A DNA stretch of 46,026 bases, taken from Paracholeplasma morum (GTDB lineage Bacteria; Bacillota_I; Bacilli_A; Acholeplasmatales; UBA5453). The DNA lies in assembly GCF_016907055.1 (NCBI RefSeq), contig NZ_JAFBBG010000011.1, positions 1 through 46,026 on the forward strand, in the 5' to 3' direction. The position numbers were made by a program, and so were the translations under genes. The notes beneath the pieces were generated by a model. It saw nothing but the letters and a program-made list of their open reading frames with translations. It did no database searches and was not told the DNA's origin. The first letter of the stretch is position 1. Each line of letters opens with the position of its first letter. This document shows, one piece after another, positions 33,951-41,623 of the stretch.

Positions 33951-35056
33951 TTATTTCCCCCCTTTAGTAGATTATCTAAAAATCTTGCCAAAAAATATGA
34001 GATCTTTGGCGGAACTGCATTACCGATTTGTTTGCAAATTGATGTTCTTTTTCCATAAAAAACAAAATCATCTGGAAAACTTTGTATTCTGGCAGCTTCT
34101 CTAGGAGTTAATGTTCTATTTTCAATAGGATGTGTAAACATTCCCCCAGCTGGAGTATCAAATCTTGTAGTAATTGTTGGAGATTGAATGTCCCAACTCA
34201 AACGACCGTATGCTCCGCTGTGCACTGATTTAATTTTCTCATTCAAAACTGTAAAATTCTCTCCACTTTTTATTATCTTCATTCTTTCAATTGCCACTTT
34301 AGAATGTTTAGTCATATTATGATTTTGAATCTGACTACTTTTTTTAGAATTTGACAAGTAATTTTGATAATTAGTTACAGGTAATAAATTGAACACCATA
34401 CCATTTTCTGAAGGAGTTGGTAAGTTACCTATTGCATCCCATACGGTTACTGGTTCAAAATAATCAGGGTTCTCTTTCTTAATAGCATTAATGGTTTCAT
34501 TCCAGATTTTTTCAAAATCAACATTATCTTTTCTTACACCAATTATTATCATTCTTTCCCTTTTTTGTGGGATTCCGAATTCAACAGCATTAACAACTCT
34601 ATAATATAAATTAAAAGGTTCTCCATCAAGAAGTTCAGCAGATGAAAAATGTCTAAGAATCTCATTAAATACTTCTCCATTTTTCATACTTCTAATACCT
34701 TTAACATTTTCAAACACAAATGCTTTTGGTTTAACCAACTTCACTATATTAAAATAATGTTTAAATAAATAATTTCTCGGATCATCAATAAAACCATTTC
34801 TGATACGTGCACCAGCCATTGAGAACCCTTGACAAGGTGGTCCACCAATAATTATATCAGTTTCTCCACTTTGGAAAAAATCACTAGTATCTACATTTTG
34901 AATATCATCAACTATCATTTTAACATTTGGGTGATTCATTTTGTACGTATTGGCAATTTCTTTATCATATTCAAGTGCTTTAATGACAGTATAACCTGCT
35001 TTAATAAAACCCAATGACAAGCCACCACACCCAGAGAATAAATCAATTACTTTCAT
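33947..35056 (-). CDS. DNA (cytosine-5) methyltransferase
   Basis: A complete 369-residue C5-cytosine methyltransferase. Motif I DLFSGCGGLSLGF (5-17), motif IV GGPPCQGFS with catalytic Cys75, motif VI FENVKG (115-120), motif VIII PQKRERM (163-169) and motif X CKQIGNAVPP near the C-terminus are all present. The target-recognition region lies at ~175-290. It protects one strand of the recognition site of the adjacent LlaJI-type nuclease. It overlaps the adenine methyltransferase gene by 14 bases and the motor gene by four. Confidence 0.95.
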   Translation of the reverse strand: MKVIDLFSGCGGLSLGFIKAGYTVIKALEYDKEIANTYKMNHPNVKMIVDDIQNVDTSDFFQSGETDIIIGGPPCQGFSMAGARIRNGFIDDPRNYLFKHYFNIVKLVKPKAFVFENVKGIRSMKNGEVFNEILRHFSSAELLDGEPFNLYYRVVNAVEFGIPQKRERMIIIGVRKDNVDFEKIWNETINAIKKENPDYFEPVTVWDAIGNLPTPSENGMVFNLLPVTNYQNYLSNSKKSSQIQNHNMTKHSKVAIERMKIIKSGENFTVLNEKIKSVHSGAYGRLSWDIQSPTITTRFDTPAGGMFTHPIENRTLTPREAARIQSFPDDFVFYGKRTSICKQIGNAVPPKISYFLARFLDNLLKGGNK

Positions 35057-36695
35057 TTATAGCACCTCCACCTACACGATATCTAAATGCGAAGTTTTTT
35101 ATATGTATTTTTTCTTCTTCTGTAAGACCATATAACTCACAAATTAGATCGTCAATTTCATGTATCTCATCTATGCAATCTTTGTGTTTATATTCATATT
35201 CAGTTTGCTTCGTTCCAACATACAGTTTTGTTTTTTCAAGTTTATTTTCCAATTTTTTCGCAAGTGCATTTACTTTTTGATAACTATCCATATTTGGAAC
35301 AGTAAATCCTTTTAGCTCTTTATTAGTTATATGCCAACAATCGGACACAGATATCCAATACCACCAAAACAACGAAGAGTTCAGTATACAGAAACATAGA
35401 TTTGCCATTTCTTTTGAAGAACAACCATACTTTTTATACTCACCAGAATTGTGTTCTTCACGAAATGCTTTTATCCAAAAAGCTGCTCTCATATTTAAGT
35501 AAACTGGAACATCTCCTTCTGTTAAAAGTGTAAATAAAGATTTTTGATTCTCAGTTACTTTTTCATAAACAATTTGATCATATAATGACCCTAATTTTGG
35601 AATATACTCTTCTTTTACAAATCTATTATGAATTGTTGGTACATTTTCAAATAGATTCTCTCGTTCCTCTTTGTACCAAAATTGATAATTGCCTGTATAA
35701 ATTCTTGATTCTTCTTTATTAACTCTATGTTTACCTATTAAAATACTTAATTTCTGATGGACTGCAGGAAATAAGCAATCAGGTCTATCACAATAACTTA
35801 ATATATATTGCTCACTTAATTTGCTTATAAGTATGTTTCTTATTTTTTTCATCCTTGGGGTAGAAATATATGAGAGTGGTATAATAAATCCCATAGCTCC
35901 ATCACTAGCAAGACAATTTGAAGAGTTTTCTAAAACATTTGCATAAACATTACCATACTTTTTTAATGGAATAGTGTCGCTTTTGTTATCCTCTACATAT
36001 GGGGGATTCCCAATTATAATGTCAAATTTTTCATTAAATTTCTTATCCAAATTAATGAAATCAATATAAGTGAAATTATTATTAAGTTCTTCTGAAACTC
36101 CAAGTACTTTATCTGCTCCATATCTATTTAATAGATAAACAAATAATCTAAGCTTCGTTATGGTTATTGAATCATGGTTAATGTCATTGCCATGAATAGT
36201 ACGGACTATTCTACATAAATCTTTATTGCTGACAATTGTTTGGTGTAAATCTACCAAGTCTAGTTTCGTTGCTAATGCAACAAGTAAGAATTCTCCAGCT
36301 CCACACGTAGGATCAAAAACACTTTTTTCATAACAAAATGATCTATATGGAACACCATTCAAATCTTGCACATGTAAATTGCTTTTTTTAATAATTCCAT
36401 ATAAGGATTTTACTGTGTTTGAAAATATAAAGTTTACTACATCATTTGGAGTATAATAAACACCTTTGCTTTTTCTGTTTAATCCTTTTTCATTGATTGT
36501 AGAAAGAATAATTTGTAACTCTTGATATGAGTATTTTCCAAGAATGTGAGAATAATCTTGTGGATTAAACTCTATAAAGTTAGTAAGTTCACTGCTAATA
36601 ACATCAACTTCTTGTTTACTGAAATTGTGATTTAGATATTTATAAATTTCCTGTAACGTTTTTTCAATTATATTATTAATTACTTGCATTCTCAT
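35043..36695 (-). CDS. Eco57I-like DNA (adenine-N6) methyltransferase
   Basis: A 550-residue methyltransferase with motif I FDPTCGAGEFL (127-137) and motif IV IIGNPPYVED (NPPY at 230-233), the gamma-class N6-adenine signature. KSKGVYYTPNDVVNFI (75-90), before motif I, is typical of Eco57I/type I M proteins. No nuclease domain is fused. The C-terminal ~250 residues probably recognise the target (TVPNMDSYQKVNALAKKLEN near ~490). Together with the C5 methyltransferase it would cover the two strands of a non-palindromic site. Known LlaJI has two C5 enzymes, so an N6A enzyme here is unusual. Confidence 0.92.
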   Translation of the reverse strand: MRMQVINNIIEKTLQEIYKYLNHNFSKQEVDVISSELTNFIEFNPQDYSHILGKYSYQELQIILSTINEKGLNRKSKGVYYTPNDVVNFIFSNTVKSLYGIIKKSNLHVQDLNGVPYRSFCYEKSVFDPTCGAGEFLLVALATKLDLVDLHQTIVSNKDLCRIVRTIHGNDINHDSITITKLRLFVYLLNRYGADKVLGVSEELNNNFTYIDFINLDKKFNEKFDIIIGNPPYVEDNKSDTIPLKKYGNVYANVLENSSNCLASDGAMGFIIPLSYISTPRMKKIRNILISKLSEQYILSYCDRPDCLFPAVHQKLSILIGKHRVNKEESRIYTGNYQFWYKEERENLFENVPTIHNRFVKEEYIPKLGSLYDQIVYEKVTENQKSLFTLLTEGDVPVYLNMRAAFWIKAFREEHNSGEYKKYGCSSKEMANLCFCILNSSLFWWYWISVSDCWHITNKELKGFTVPNMDSYQKVNALAKKLENKLEKTKLYVGTKQTEYEYKHKDCIDEIHEIDDLICELYGLTEEEKIHIKNFAFRYRVGGGAINESN

Positions 36696-36895
36696 TTAAT
36701 TGCACTCTTTCCACTTTTTATCCACTCATCTAATTCGGATCGTTTGAATTTCCACTGTTTACCAATTTTGTGTGCAGGTATATCACTGAACTTTTTTATC
36801 CATTCCCTTATTGTAATAACCTTGACACCTAAATATTCAGCAGCCTCTTCTAAACTTATCCATTTGTCATTTGTTAAAGAATGATTATCATACAT
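36692..36895 (-). CDS. MerR/excisionase-type HTH protein, R-M controller
   Basis: A 67-residue winged-helix protein: SLEEAAEYLGVKVITIREWI (19-38), then IGKQWKFKRSELDEW (48-62), the standard 'helix-turn-helix 17' excisionase-like fold. It is the first gene of the five-gene R-M operon and overlaps the adenine methyltransferase by four bases (ATGA). The SD is GAGGTGA. Such a protein at this place is expected either to control the operon, with the repeats at 37007-37062 as candidate sites, or to help target the methyltransferase. Its small size excludes other enzymatic roles. Confidence 0.85.
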   Translation of the reverse strand: MYDNHSLTNDKWISLEEAAEYLGVKVITIREWIKKFSDIPAHKIGKQWKFKRSELDEWIKSGKSAIK

Positions 36896-36923
36896 AGAAT
36901 CACCTCAAATATAGTTCTAAATA

Positions 36924-36952
36924 ATTATATCACAACTTACCAAATCTAACAA
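36924..36952 (-). promoter_or_regulatory. Promoter of the R-M operon
   Basis: On the minus strand TTGTTA (36947-36952), a 17-base spacer and a perfect TATAAT (36924-36929) with an extended TG form a strong promoter, placing the RNA start near 36917 and a ~22-base leader before ATG 36895. Confidence 0.8.
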
Positions 36953-37006
36953 TCGGTTTGATGATATTTAATACATGTTTTTTGATATTTTTTCTTATAA
37001 ACTAAT

Positions 37007-37062
37007 CCTTTGTGTTTTTATTAACCTTTCGTGTTTTTATAGACCTTTTGTGTTTTTATTGA
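37007..37062. repeat. Three tandem 18-19 bp repeats upstream of R-M promoter
   Basis: Three copies of CCTTTnGTGTTTTTATnnA lie head to tail: 37007-37024, 37025-37043 and 37044-37062, differing at 1-4 positions each. They lie 55-110 bases upstream of the R-M -35. Helically phased direct repeats like these are typical binding sites for a small regulator or replication/partition protein. No spacers, so not CRISPR. Confidence 0.8.
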
Positions 37063-37126
37063 GTATAAAAATAAAAAAGTCTACAAACCACTTGATTTAT
37101 GTGATTCATAGACTCGTATTTTGGAA

Positions 37127-37148
37127 AGAAAAAAGGGATATTCTCCCT
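37127..37148 (-). terminator. Terminator downstream of tRNA-Ser
   Basis: On the minus strand AGGGA/TCCCT with a GAATA loop (37134-37148) is followed by TTTTTTCTTTCC. It would end the tRNA-Ser transcript ~55 bases past the CCA end. Confidence 0.65.
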
Positions 37149-37167
37149 ATTTTCCTATTCTATAAGG

Positions 37168-37195
37168 TCAACACTATTGTATCAACACTGTTGTG
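37168..37195. repeat. Tandem 14-bp direct repeat beside the tRNA 3' end
   Basis: TCAACACTATTGTA (37168-37181) is followed directly by TCAACACTGTTGTG (37182-37195), 6 bases short of the tRNA CCA end. Short direct repeats at this location are typical arm-type integrase or excisionase sites at tRNA-targeted insertions. The other attachment end would lie outside the window. Confidence 0.6.
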
Positions 37196-37201
37196 CTAAT
37201 A

Positions 37202-37292
37202 TGGCGGAGAAAAGGGGATTTGAACCCCTGCGCCGGGTTAACGACCTACGAGCTTTCCAAGCCCGCCCCTTCAACCACTTGGGTATTTCTCC
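37202..37292 (-). tRNA. tRNA-Ser (GGA)
   Basis: A 91-base class II tRNA with the 7-bp acceptor GGAGAAA/TTTCTCC, discriminator G, encoded CCA, anticodon loop CTTGGAAAG (anticodon GGA, reading UCC/UCU), a long variable arm with the TCGTAGGTCGTTAACCCGGC region, and a GGGGTTCAAATCCCC T-arm. Its 3' end faces the defence island and prophage, the usual orientation for an element integrated into a tRNA gene. Confidence 0.97.
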
Positions 37293-37303
37293 AAAGCCAT
37301 TTT

Positions 37304-37332
37304 ATTATAGCGTACTATGAGTGACTTTTCAA
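37304..37332 (-). promoter_or_regulatory. Promoter of tRNA-Ser
   Basis: On the minus strand TTGAAA (37327-37332), a 17-base spacer and TATAAT (37304-37309) form a near-perfect promoter, with transcription expected to start a few bases before the tRNA 5' end at 37292. Confidence 0.85.
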
Positions 37333-37348
37333 GTGAAAACTACAAGTT

Positions 37349-38359
37349 TTATATTTTCAAGTCTCCTGGTTGAATTAGACCCTTTTTTCTAAATATAACA
37401 TCGACAACATATACTAAGATAATTGGCAATGCAATTTGAAGAATCAAAATGGCCAAGAATGCTTCTGGCGTTTGTCCCATAGCATCTAATGTTCCAAATT
37501 GACCTACTAGACCAGATGTACCCATACCGGAACCTGAAGGTGTGGTTTGTGTTTTAAATACTAAAGTAGAGATTGGTCCAAGTATCGCACTAATGATGAT
37601 TGTTGGCAACCAGATAATTGGTTTCTTTAAGATGTTTTTAAATTGTAACATCGAAGTTCCGATGGCTACTGATATGACTGTCCCAATATTATTGTCTTTT
37701 CTTGACATAACTGCAAATCCAAGCATTTGAACTGAACAGCCTACTACTGCTGCACCTCCTGCAATTCCACCAAGAGAAATAGATATTGCGATGGCTGCAC
37801 TTGAGATTGGAGCTGTAAGTGCCATTCCCATTACAACCGCAATCACAATCCCCATAATAAACGGTTGAAGGTCTGTTGCGTATTGAATAAAGTCACCTAA
37901 TGCGTTCATCCCTGTTTGTACAGGAGATCCGATTAAATTCGCTACCAAAAAGGCTACTAATACACCGAATAAAGGAACAATAATGATATCCACTGGTGTT
38001 TTACGGCTCAAACCGTATTTGAATAAGAAATATACTGAGATGGTACTAAAGTATGCGACCATAGGATCGTTATATAACTTAGTGGCAATACCACCCGCAA
38101 TTCCCGCTACTACAAGTTTAATGCCATCAAGCTTTAGGGCAATCGCAATCCCAAATCCAATACCAATACCCATCATCGGTTTGATGATGTTAGATAAGTC
38201 TAATAAGCTCTCGCTAAAAAACTCTGCCCCAGGGATATTACCAATCAGTTTTGCTAACTGGCCTAAAATAACCCCAATGATTAGTGTTGAGAATAGCCCA
38301 ATAGCCATCCCATTAAAACTCACAATGAAAAACTGTAAAATACTCTTTCTTTTAGTCAT
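37349..38359 (-). CDS. EIIC_2-type membrane permease
   Basis: A protein of ~336 residues with about 9-10 hydrophobic membrane segments rich in Gly and Ile (MAIGLFSTLIIGVILGQLAK, IGIGFGIAIALKLDGIK, FIMGIVIAVVMGMALTAPIS). TAPISSAAIAI and the C-terminal LPIILVYVVDVIFRKKGLI agree with the PTS_EIIC_2 family of putative sugar-specific EIIC permeases. No EIIA or EIIB domain is fused or adjacent, so substrate and phosphorylation partner are unknown. ATG 38357-38359 after GGGGGA is preferred to the ATG at 38371. First clear host gene right of the tRNA. Confidence 0.8.
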   Translation of the reverse strand: MTKRKSILQFFIVSFNGMAIGLFSTLIIGVILGQLAKLIGNIPGAEFFSESLLDLSNIIKPMMGIGIGFGIAIALKLDGIKLVVAGIAGGIATKLYNDPMVAYFSTISVYFLFKYGLSRKTPVDIIIVPLFGVLVAFLVANLIGSPVQTGMNALGDFIQYATDLQPFIMGIVIAVVMGMALTAPISSAAIAISISLGGIAGGAAVVGCSVQMLGFAVMSRKDNNIGTVISVAIGTSMLQFKNILKKPIIWLPTIIISAILGPISTLVFKTQTTPSGSGMGTSGLVGQFGTLDAMGQTPEAFLAILILQIALPIILVYVVDVIFRKKGLIQPGDLKI

Positions 38360-38375
38360 GTTGTCCCCCAACTAT

Positions 38376-39164
38376 CTATGCTTGGTTCTTAATGAACGTC
38401 AAGAAATGTTCATGGAACGTTCTTGACTGATCTAAGAACACTAGACTTCTTGCTTTATTATAGCCTTCTAAAATCGTCTTTTGTCTTTTTTGTTCAAGTA
38501 ACAAACACGCATCTTTGATCACATCATCATCGTGTTCTCCGCATACTAAATATAGTGGATAAAATCCATTAGGCTTACCGAGTTTATAAAAACGTTTAAT
38601 CCCACTTAATGAGAATACACTCTTTCTTGTAAAACCTTTAGAGGACTTCATAAAGCGCTCTTTACCTGTATCAGTTTGAGAAGCTTTAGAAGCGTAATAG
38701 GCTTTAAACTTATTGAAACTAAAGAGCCAAAAGAACCCTAACTTAAACTTCCTAATAAAGCGTTCTTTCTCAATCTTTTTATAGTCATTATCATAGATTG
38801 AATAACTGCCAATCGCTGTTAAGCTTTTTAATCTAGCAGGATATATATGTCCAAACGCTTGAGCAATTAATGCCCCTTCTTGAGAACCTATGAAGTGCAC
38901 ATCTTTTATATTATGAGAATCAAAGATTGTCTTTAGTATCTCAGGCATATCTTTTAAACCCACGTTTTTGGATGATTCACTTTTCCCATGACCGGGTAGA
39001 TCAATTAATATAAGCGAAAAATCCTTTTTTAAGGTAATCACTAATTGGTCATAGATACTCATACTTGATGAAAACGAGTGTAGTAAAACTAGATTCGGTT
39101 TCAAATCGTTTTTGTGTATCACATAATAGATTTCACAATCTTTAAATCTAATTGAATAATCCAT
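38376..39164 (-). CDS. Alpha/beta-hydrolase homologue lacking catalytic residues
   Basis: A 262-residue alpha/beta-hydrolase fold protein: LVLLHSFSSSMSIYDQL (25-41, oxyanion strand), LILIDLPGHGKSESS (51-65) and VHFIGSQEGALIAQAFG (89-105). In active relatives the third motif is G-x-S-x-G; here the nucleophile position is Gln95 (GSQEG). The acidic position survives (VCGEHDDD), but the usual C-terminal His region reads ARSLVFLDQ, with no His. So it is probably a non-enzymatic relative, perhaps ligand-binding or decaying. It lies 16 bases upstream of the permease gene on the same strand, likely one operon. Confidence 0.85.
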   Translation of the reverse strand: MDYSIRFKDCEIYYVIHKNDLKPNLVLLHSFSSSMSIYDQLVITLKKDFSLILIDLPGHGKSESSKNVGLKDMPEILKTIFDSHNIKDVHFIGSQEGALIAQAFGHIYPARLKSLTAIGSYSIYDNDYKKIEKERFIRKFKLGFFWLFSFNKFKAYYASKASQTDTGKERFMKSSKGFTRKSVFSLSGIKRFYKLGKPNGFYPLYLVCGEHDDDVIKDACLLLEQKRQKTILEGYNKARSLVFLDQSRTFHEHFLTFIKNQA

Positions 39165-39258
39165 ACTTTAACACCTCATTTTAAGTATACCAAATCATAT
39201 TATTTTTGACACATAAAACTGTGAGAAAACGCTTTAAATGAAGATTTTATAATTACTA

Positions 39259-39760
39259 CTAAAAATCTTTAATTGCTAAAGACTCATAAAATGTTTCATA
39301 AAAACTTATACGTTCATTCACCCTTCTAGAAGATTCAGAAGCATCTTTATCAAATAGAACACTTAAGTCATGAAGCAGTAAGCCTATCACATGACTTTTT
39401 ACATGAACTACTGATAATCCTTATCCGATGGCGTGAAAATATAACTGTAAAGGTCTGATTGAGGTTTGTTTTGCATACCCACGAATCCTTAAAAATTGTC
39501 TTTTTGAATATAGGCATTTTGATGTTTTTGTTTATCGTCTCATCAAACTCCAAGAGCGCCTGCTTTTGTTCATCTTCATAACCTTCTAATAAGGGAATAA
39601 GTGTTTCAATCACTTTGATGGAGAATAAACCTATTTCTTTTTTTTCTACGGAAAGATAGCGGTTAATTAAGTTAAGTAAAAAAGGTTCATCCTTATCGAA
39701 TAAAGTGAAGCATTTCTTCTTTTTGTTTGATGCTATTGTCGAAACAATCGTCTTTTCCAT
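39259..39760 (-). pseudogene. Frameshifted hypothetical gene
   Basis: ATG 39758-39760 (GAGG SD) opens MEKTIVSTIASNKKKKCFTL and reads sensibly to about FKDSWV, then becomes protein-unlike and stops at 39368. A second frame continues as NKPQSDLYSYIFTPSDKDYQ and stops at TAG; a third continues as HVKSHVIGLLLHDLSVLFDK and later RVNERISFYETFYESLAIKD to TAG 39259-39261. Two frameshifts therefore break a single ancestral gene of ~165 codons. Helical, charged product; no family recognised. Sequencing error is possible but needs two separate indels. Confidence 0.65.
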
Positions 39761-39787
39761 AAATAACCTCACTTGAAATTATATCAC

Positions 39788-39927
39788 TTATATTATGTTT
39801 CGTAAGAAAACTATGACAGATGTGCCGTTGTTTGCGGCACTTTTGTAGAGTAAAATAAATTGAATTAACAAAGGAGCCTTACTATGATTCAATTTTGTGT
39901 TTACAAGAACATCAAAGAAATTACCCC
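39788..39927 (+). repeat. Duplicated promoter and gene-start segment, copy 1
   Basis: This segment, from TTATATTATG to ATTACCC, is nearly identical to 43106-43243 (one single-base indel and one substitution seen). It contains a GTGCCG/CGGCAC hairpin (39822-39840), a promoter TTGTTT-17-TAAAAT (39828-39856), an AAGGAG SD and the first 14 codons of the 43201 gene. Confidence 0.85.
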
Positions 39928-39967
39928 TGACTTTAACACTTTCAATAGTGTAAAACCGACTAAATAG
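39884..39967 (+). pseudogene. Truncated copy of the 43201 gene, read into the MITE
   Basis: The first 14 codons match the intact gene at 43201 (MIQFCVYKNIKEIT). The frame then enters the repeat element and ends after 27 residues (PDFNTFNSVKPTK). Promoter and SD are intact, so a junk peptide might be made. The gene body has been lost. Confidence 0.75.
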
Positions 39968-40048
39968 CTCAATATAGCCAAATGATCGGTTTTTGATTTA
40001 TTGTCTATAGTTTTAGTTTAAGTTGTTAACTGTAAAAGTCAGGTTATA
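39926..40048. mobile_element. MITE-like element, copy 1
   Basis: About 123 bases matching 42983-43110 at roughly 90-95 percent by eye. The ends are inverted repeats (CCTGACTTT.ACA and its complement). An internal foldback CCGA...TCGG followed by TTTTT is partly decayed here compared with copy 2. The left end lacks the outer TATAA seen in copy 2, as if joined by recombination at ATTACC/CCTGAC. No coding capacity. Confidence 0.75.
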
Positions 40049-40057
40049 TCATCAAAC

Positions 40058-40085
40058 AAAGGTAATCCTAGGATTGCCTTTTTTG
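40058..40085 (+). terminator. Intrinsic terminator
   Basis: AAAGGTAATCC and GGATTGCCTTT (one G-U pair) form a strong stem followed by TTTT. It isolates the repeat region from the DUF1858 operon promoter at 40126. Confidence 0.75.
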
Positions 40086-40125
40086 ACGCCTATTTATAAT
40101 AAAGCGCTTTTACAAGGGATATCAT

Positions 40126-40154
40126 TTGTACTACATACCCTTATTTGATAAAAT
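40126..40154 (+). promoter_or_regulatory. Promoter of the DUF1858-DUF438 operon
   Basis: TTGTAC (40126-40131), a 17-base spacer ending in TGA and TAAAAT (40149-40154) form a good extended -10 promoter, ~26 bases upstream of the first start codon. Confidence 0.75.
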
Positions 40155-40179
40155 CAAACTGTAAAAAGAGGGTGTTATT

Positions 40180-40404
40180 TTGACTATCAACGTTAACGAT
40201 ACGATTTTATCGATTATCACACAAGATGAAAAACTAAAAGACATTTTATTTGAACTTGGGTTTAAAGAAATTACCAAACCAGGTATGCTGCAAACCGTTG
40301 GCAGGTTTATGACACTAAAGGCAGGTTCAAGTATGAGGAAAATAGATTTGAACAAGATTAAAGAAAGACTTGAAGCACTAGGCCATCAAATAGAGGGGGT
40401 ATAA
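40180..40404 (+). CDS. DUF1858 domain protein
   Basis: A 74-residue protein made of one DUF1858 domain (NVNDTILSIITQDEKLKDIL, FELGFKEI, MLQTVGRFMTLKAGSSM). The start codon is TTG (40180), 6 bases after GAGGGTG. DUF1858 domains sit next to or are fused with DUF438 and ScdA/RIC-like di-iron proteins involved in repair of nitric-oxide or oxidative damage to iron centres; here the DUF438 gene follows at once. The role is inferred from that partnership. Confidence 0.85.
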   Translation: MTINVNDTILSIITQDEKLKDILFELGFKEITKPGMLQTVGRFMTLKAGSSMRKIDLNKIKERLEALGHQIEGV

Positions 40405-40405
40405 G

Positions 40406-41623
40406 ATGAGCGAATTCATCAACAATGTGTCTCAAAAAAGACAAGAAAAACTAAAAGAGATTATCTTAAGTTTACATAATGGCGCGACCCTAGAGGAAGC
40501 TAAAAAAGCATTTAAAGAACACTTCGAAGATGTGACGACAAAAGAAATCACCGAGATGGAACAAAGCCTAATGAAAGAAGGCATGCAGGTCGGAGAAGTC
40601 CAACGACTATGTGACGTCCATGCTGCGGTATTTGAAGGGTCTATTTCAGATATCCACAGCCTATCTGATCATAACTCAATTCCTGGTCACCCAGTTAGAG
40701 TATTCAAACAAGAAAATGAAAGAATCGTTGAGCTGATTGAAAAAGAAATCGAGCCATTTTTAACAGAAAGCGGCAAATCTGCAGATTTGATGTTAAGAGT
40801 AGGGTATGATAGATTAAAAGAAATACACAATCACTACGCAAGAAAAGAATACCTTTTCTTCCCTAAACTTGAAAAAGTTGGTATCACTGCACCACCAAAA
40901 GTCATGTGGGGTGTAGACGATGAAATCAGAGCTGAAATCAAAGACATCTTAAATGATTTGGGTTCTATTGATCAAGATGAAACCAAAACCAGAGAAAAGA
41001 TCAAGCTGAATATTGCGAAAATCAAAGATATGGTATTCAAAGAAGATAATATCCTAATGCCAATGTTATTAGAACACATGACATTCTTTGACTGGGTTTT
41101 AGTTGACTCATCCTCAGAAGAAATGGGATATTTCTTAGAAAAACCAACTGAATCTTGGAAACAAGAAACCAAATCTGAACCAGAAACCATCCAACCATTC
41201 ACACCTAAAACAGAAGGCGAAGTGCCATTTGATGCGGGTTCATTGACATTTGAACAAGTGAATCAAATGCTTAACACTTTACCATTTGACATGACGTTTG
41301 TTGACCATGAAGGCCATGTAAAATATTTTACACAAGGTAAAGAACGTATTTTTGACAGACCTAAAACGATTGTTGGCAGACACGTATCCATGTGTCATCC
41401 ACCTCAAAGTGTCCATGTAGTTGAAGAGATTGTGGAATCCTTTAGAAGTGGCAAAAAAGACAACGAAGACTTCTGGATTAAACTGAAAGATATGTTTGTT
41501 TATATTAGATACTTTGCAGTCCGTTCAAAAGATGGCAAGTTCTTAGGCACGTTAGAAATCACACAAAACATTAAACCAATCAGAGAACTTGTTGGCGAAA
41601 AACGCTTGGTATCGAAGGACTAA
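40406..41623 (+). CDS. DUF438 / hemerythrin-like / PAS protein
   Basis: A 405-residue three-part protein. Residues ~10-90 are DUF438 (KLKEIILSLHNGATLEEAKK). Residues ~95-245 are a hemerythrin-like HHE helical bundle, with His/Glu ligands in SDHNSIPGHPVRVFKQENE and IHNHYARKEYLFFPKLE. Residues ~275-395 are a PAS domain (MLNTLPFDMTFVDHEGHVKY, MCHPPQSVHVV). The combination suggests a di-iron sensor or repair protein reacting to O2, NO or iron; it has no output kinase. Start has a GAGGGGG SD, two bases after the DUF1858 gene. Confidence 0.9.
   Translation: MSEFINNVSQKRQEKLKEIILSLHNGATLEEAKKAFKEHFEDVTTKEITEMEQSLMKEGMQVGEVQRLCDVHAAVFEGSISDIHSLSDHNSIPGHPVRVFKQENERIVELIEKEIEPFLTESGKSADLMLRVGYDRLKEIHNHYARKEYLFFPKLEKVGITAPPKVMWGVDDEIRAEIKDILNDLGSIDQDETKTREKIKLNIAKIKDMVFKEDNILMPMLLEHMTFFDWVLVDSSSEEMGYFLEKPTESWKQETKSEPETIQPFTPKTEGEVPFDAGSLTFEQVNQMLNTLPFDMTFVDHEGHVKYFTQGKERIFDRPKTIVGRHVSMCHPPQSVHVVEEIVESFRSGKKDNEDFWIKLKDMFVYIRYFAVRSKDGKFLGTLEITQNIKPIRELVGEKRLVSKD

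Noticed and set aside
37007-37062. Possible CRISPR array
   Set aside because: The repeats are contiguous with no spacers and have a period of only 18-19 bases; no cas genes are near.
40131-40355. Minus-strand 74-codon frame over the DUF1858 gene
   Set aside because: Shadow of the plus-strand DUF1858 gene, which has promoter, SD and a recognised domain.
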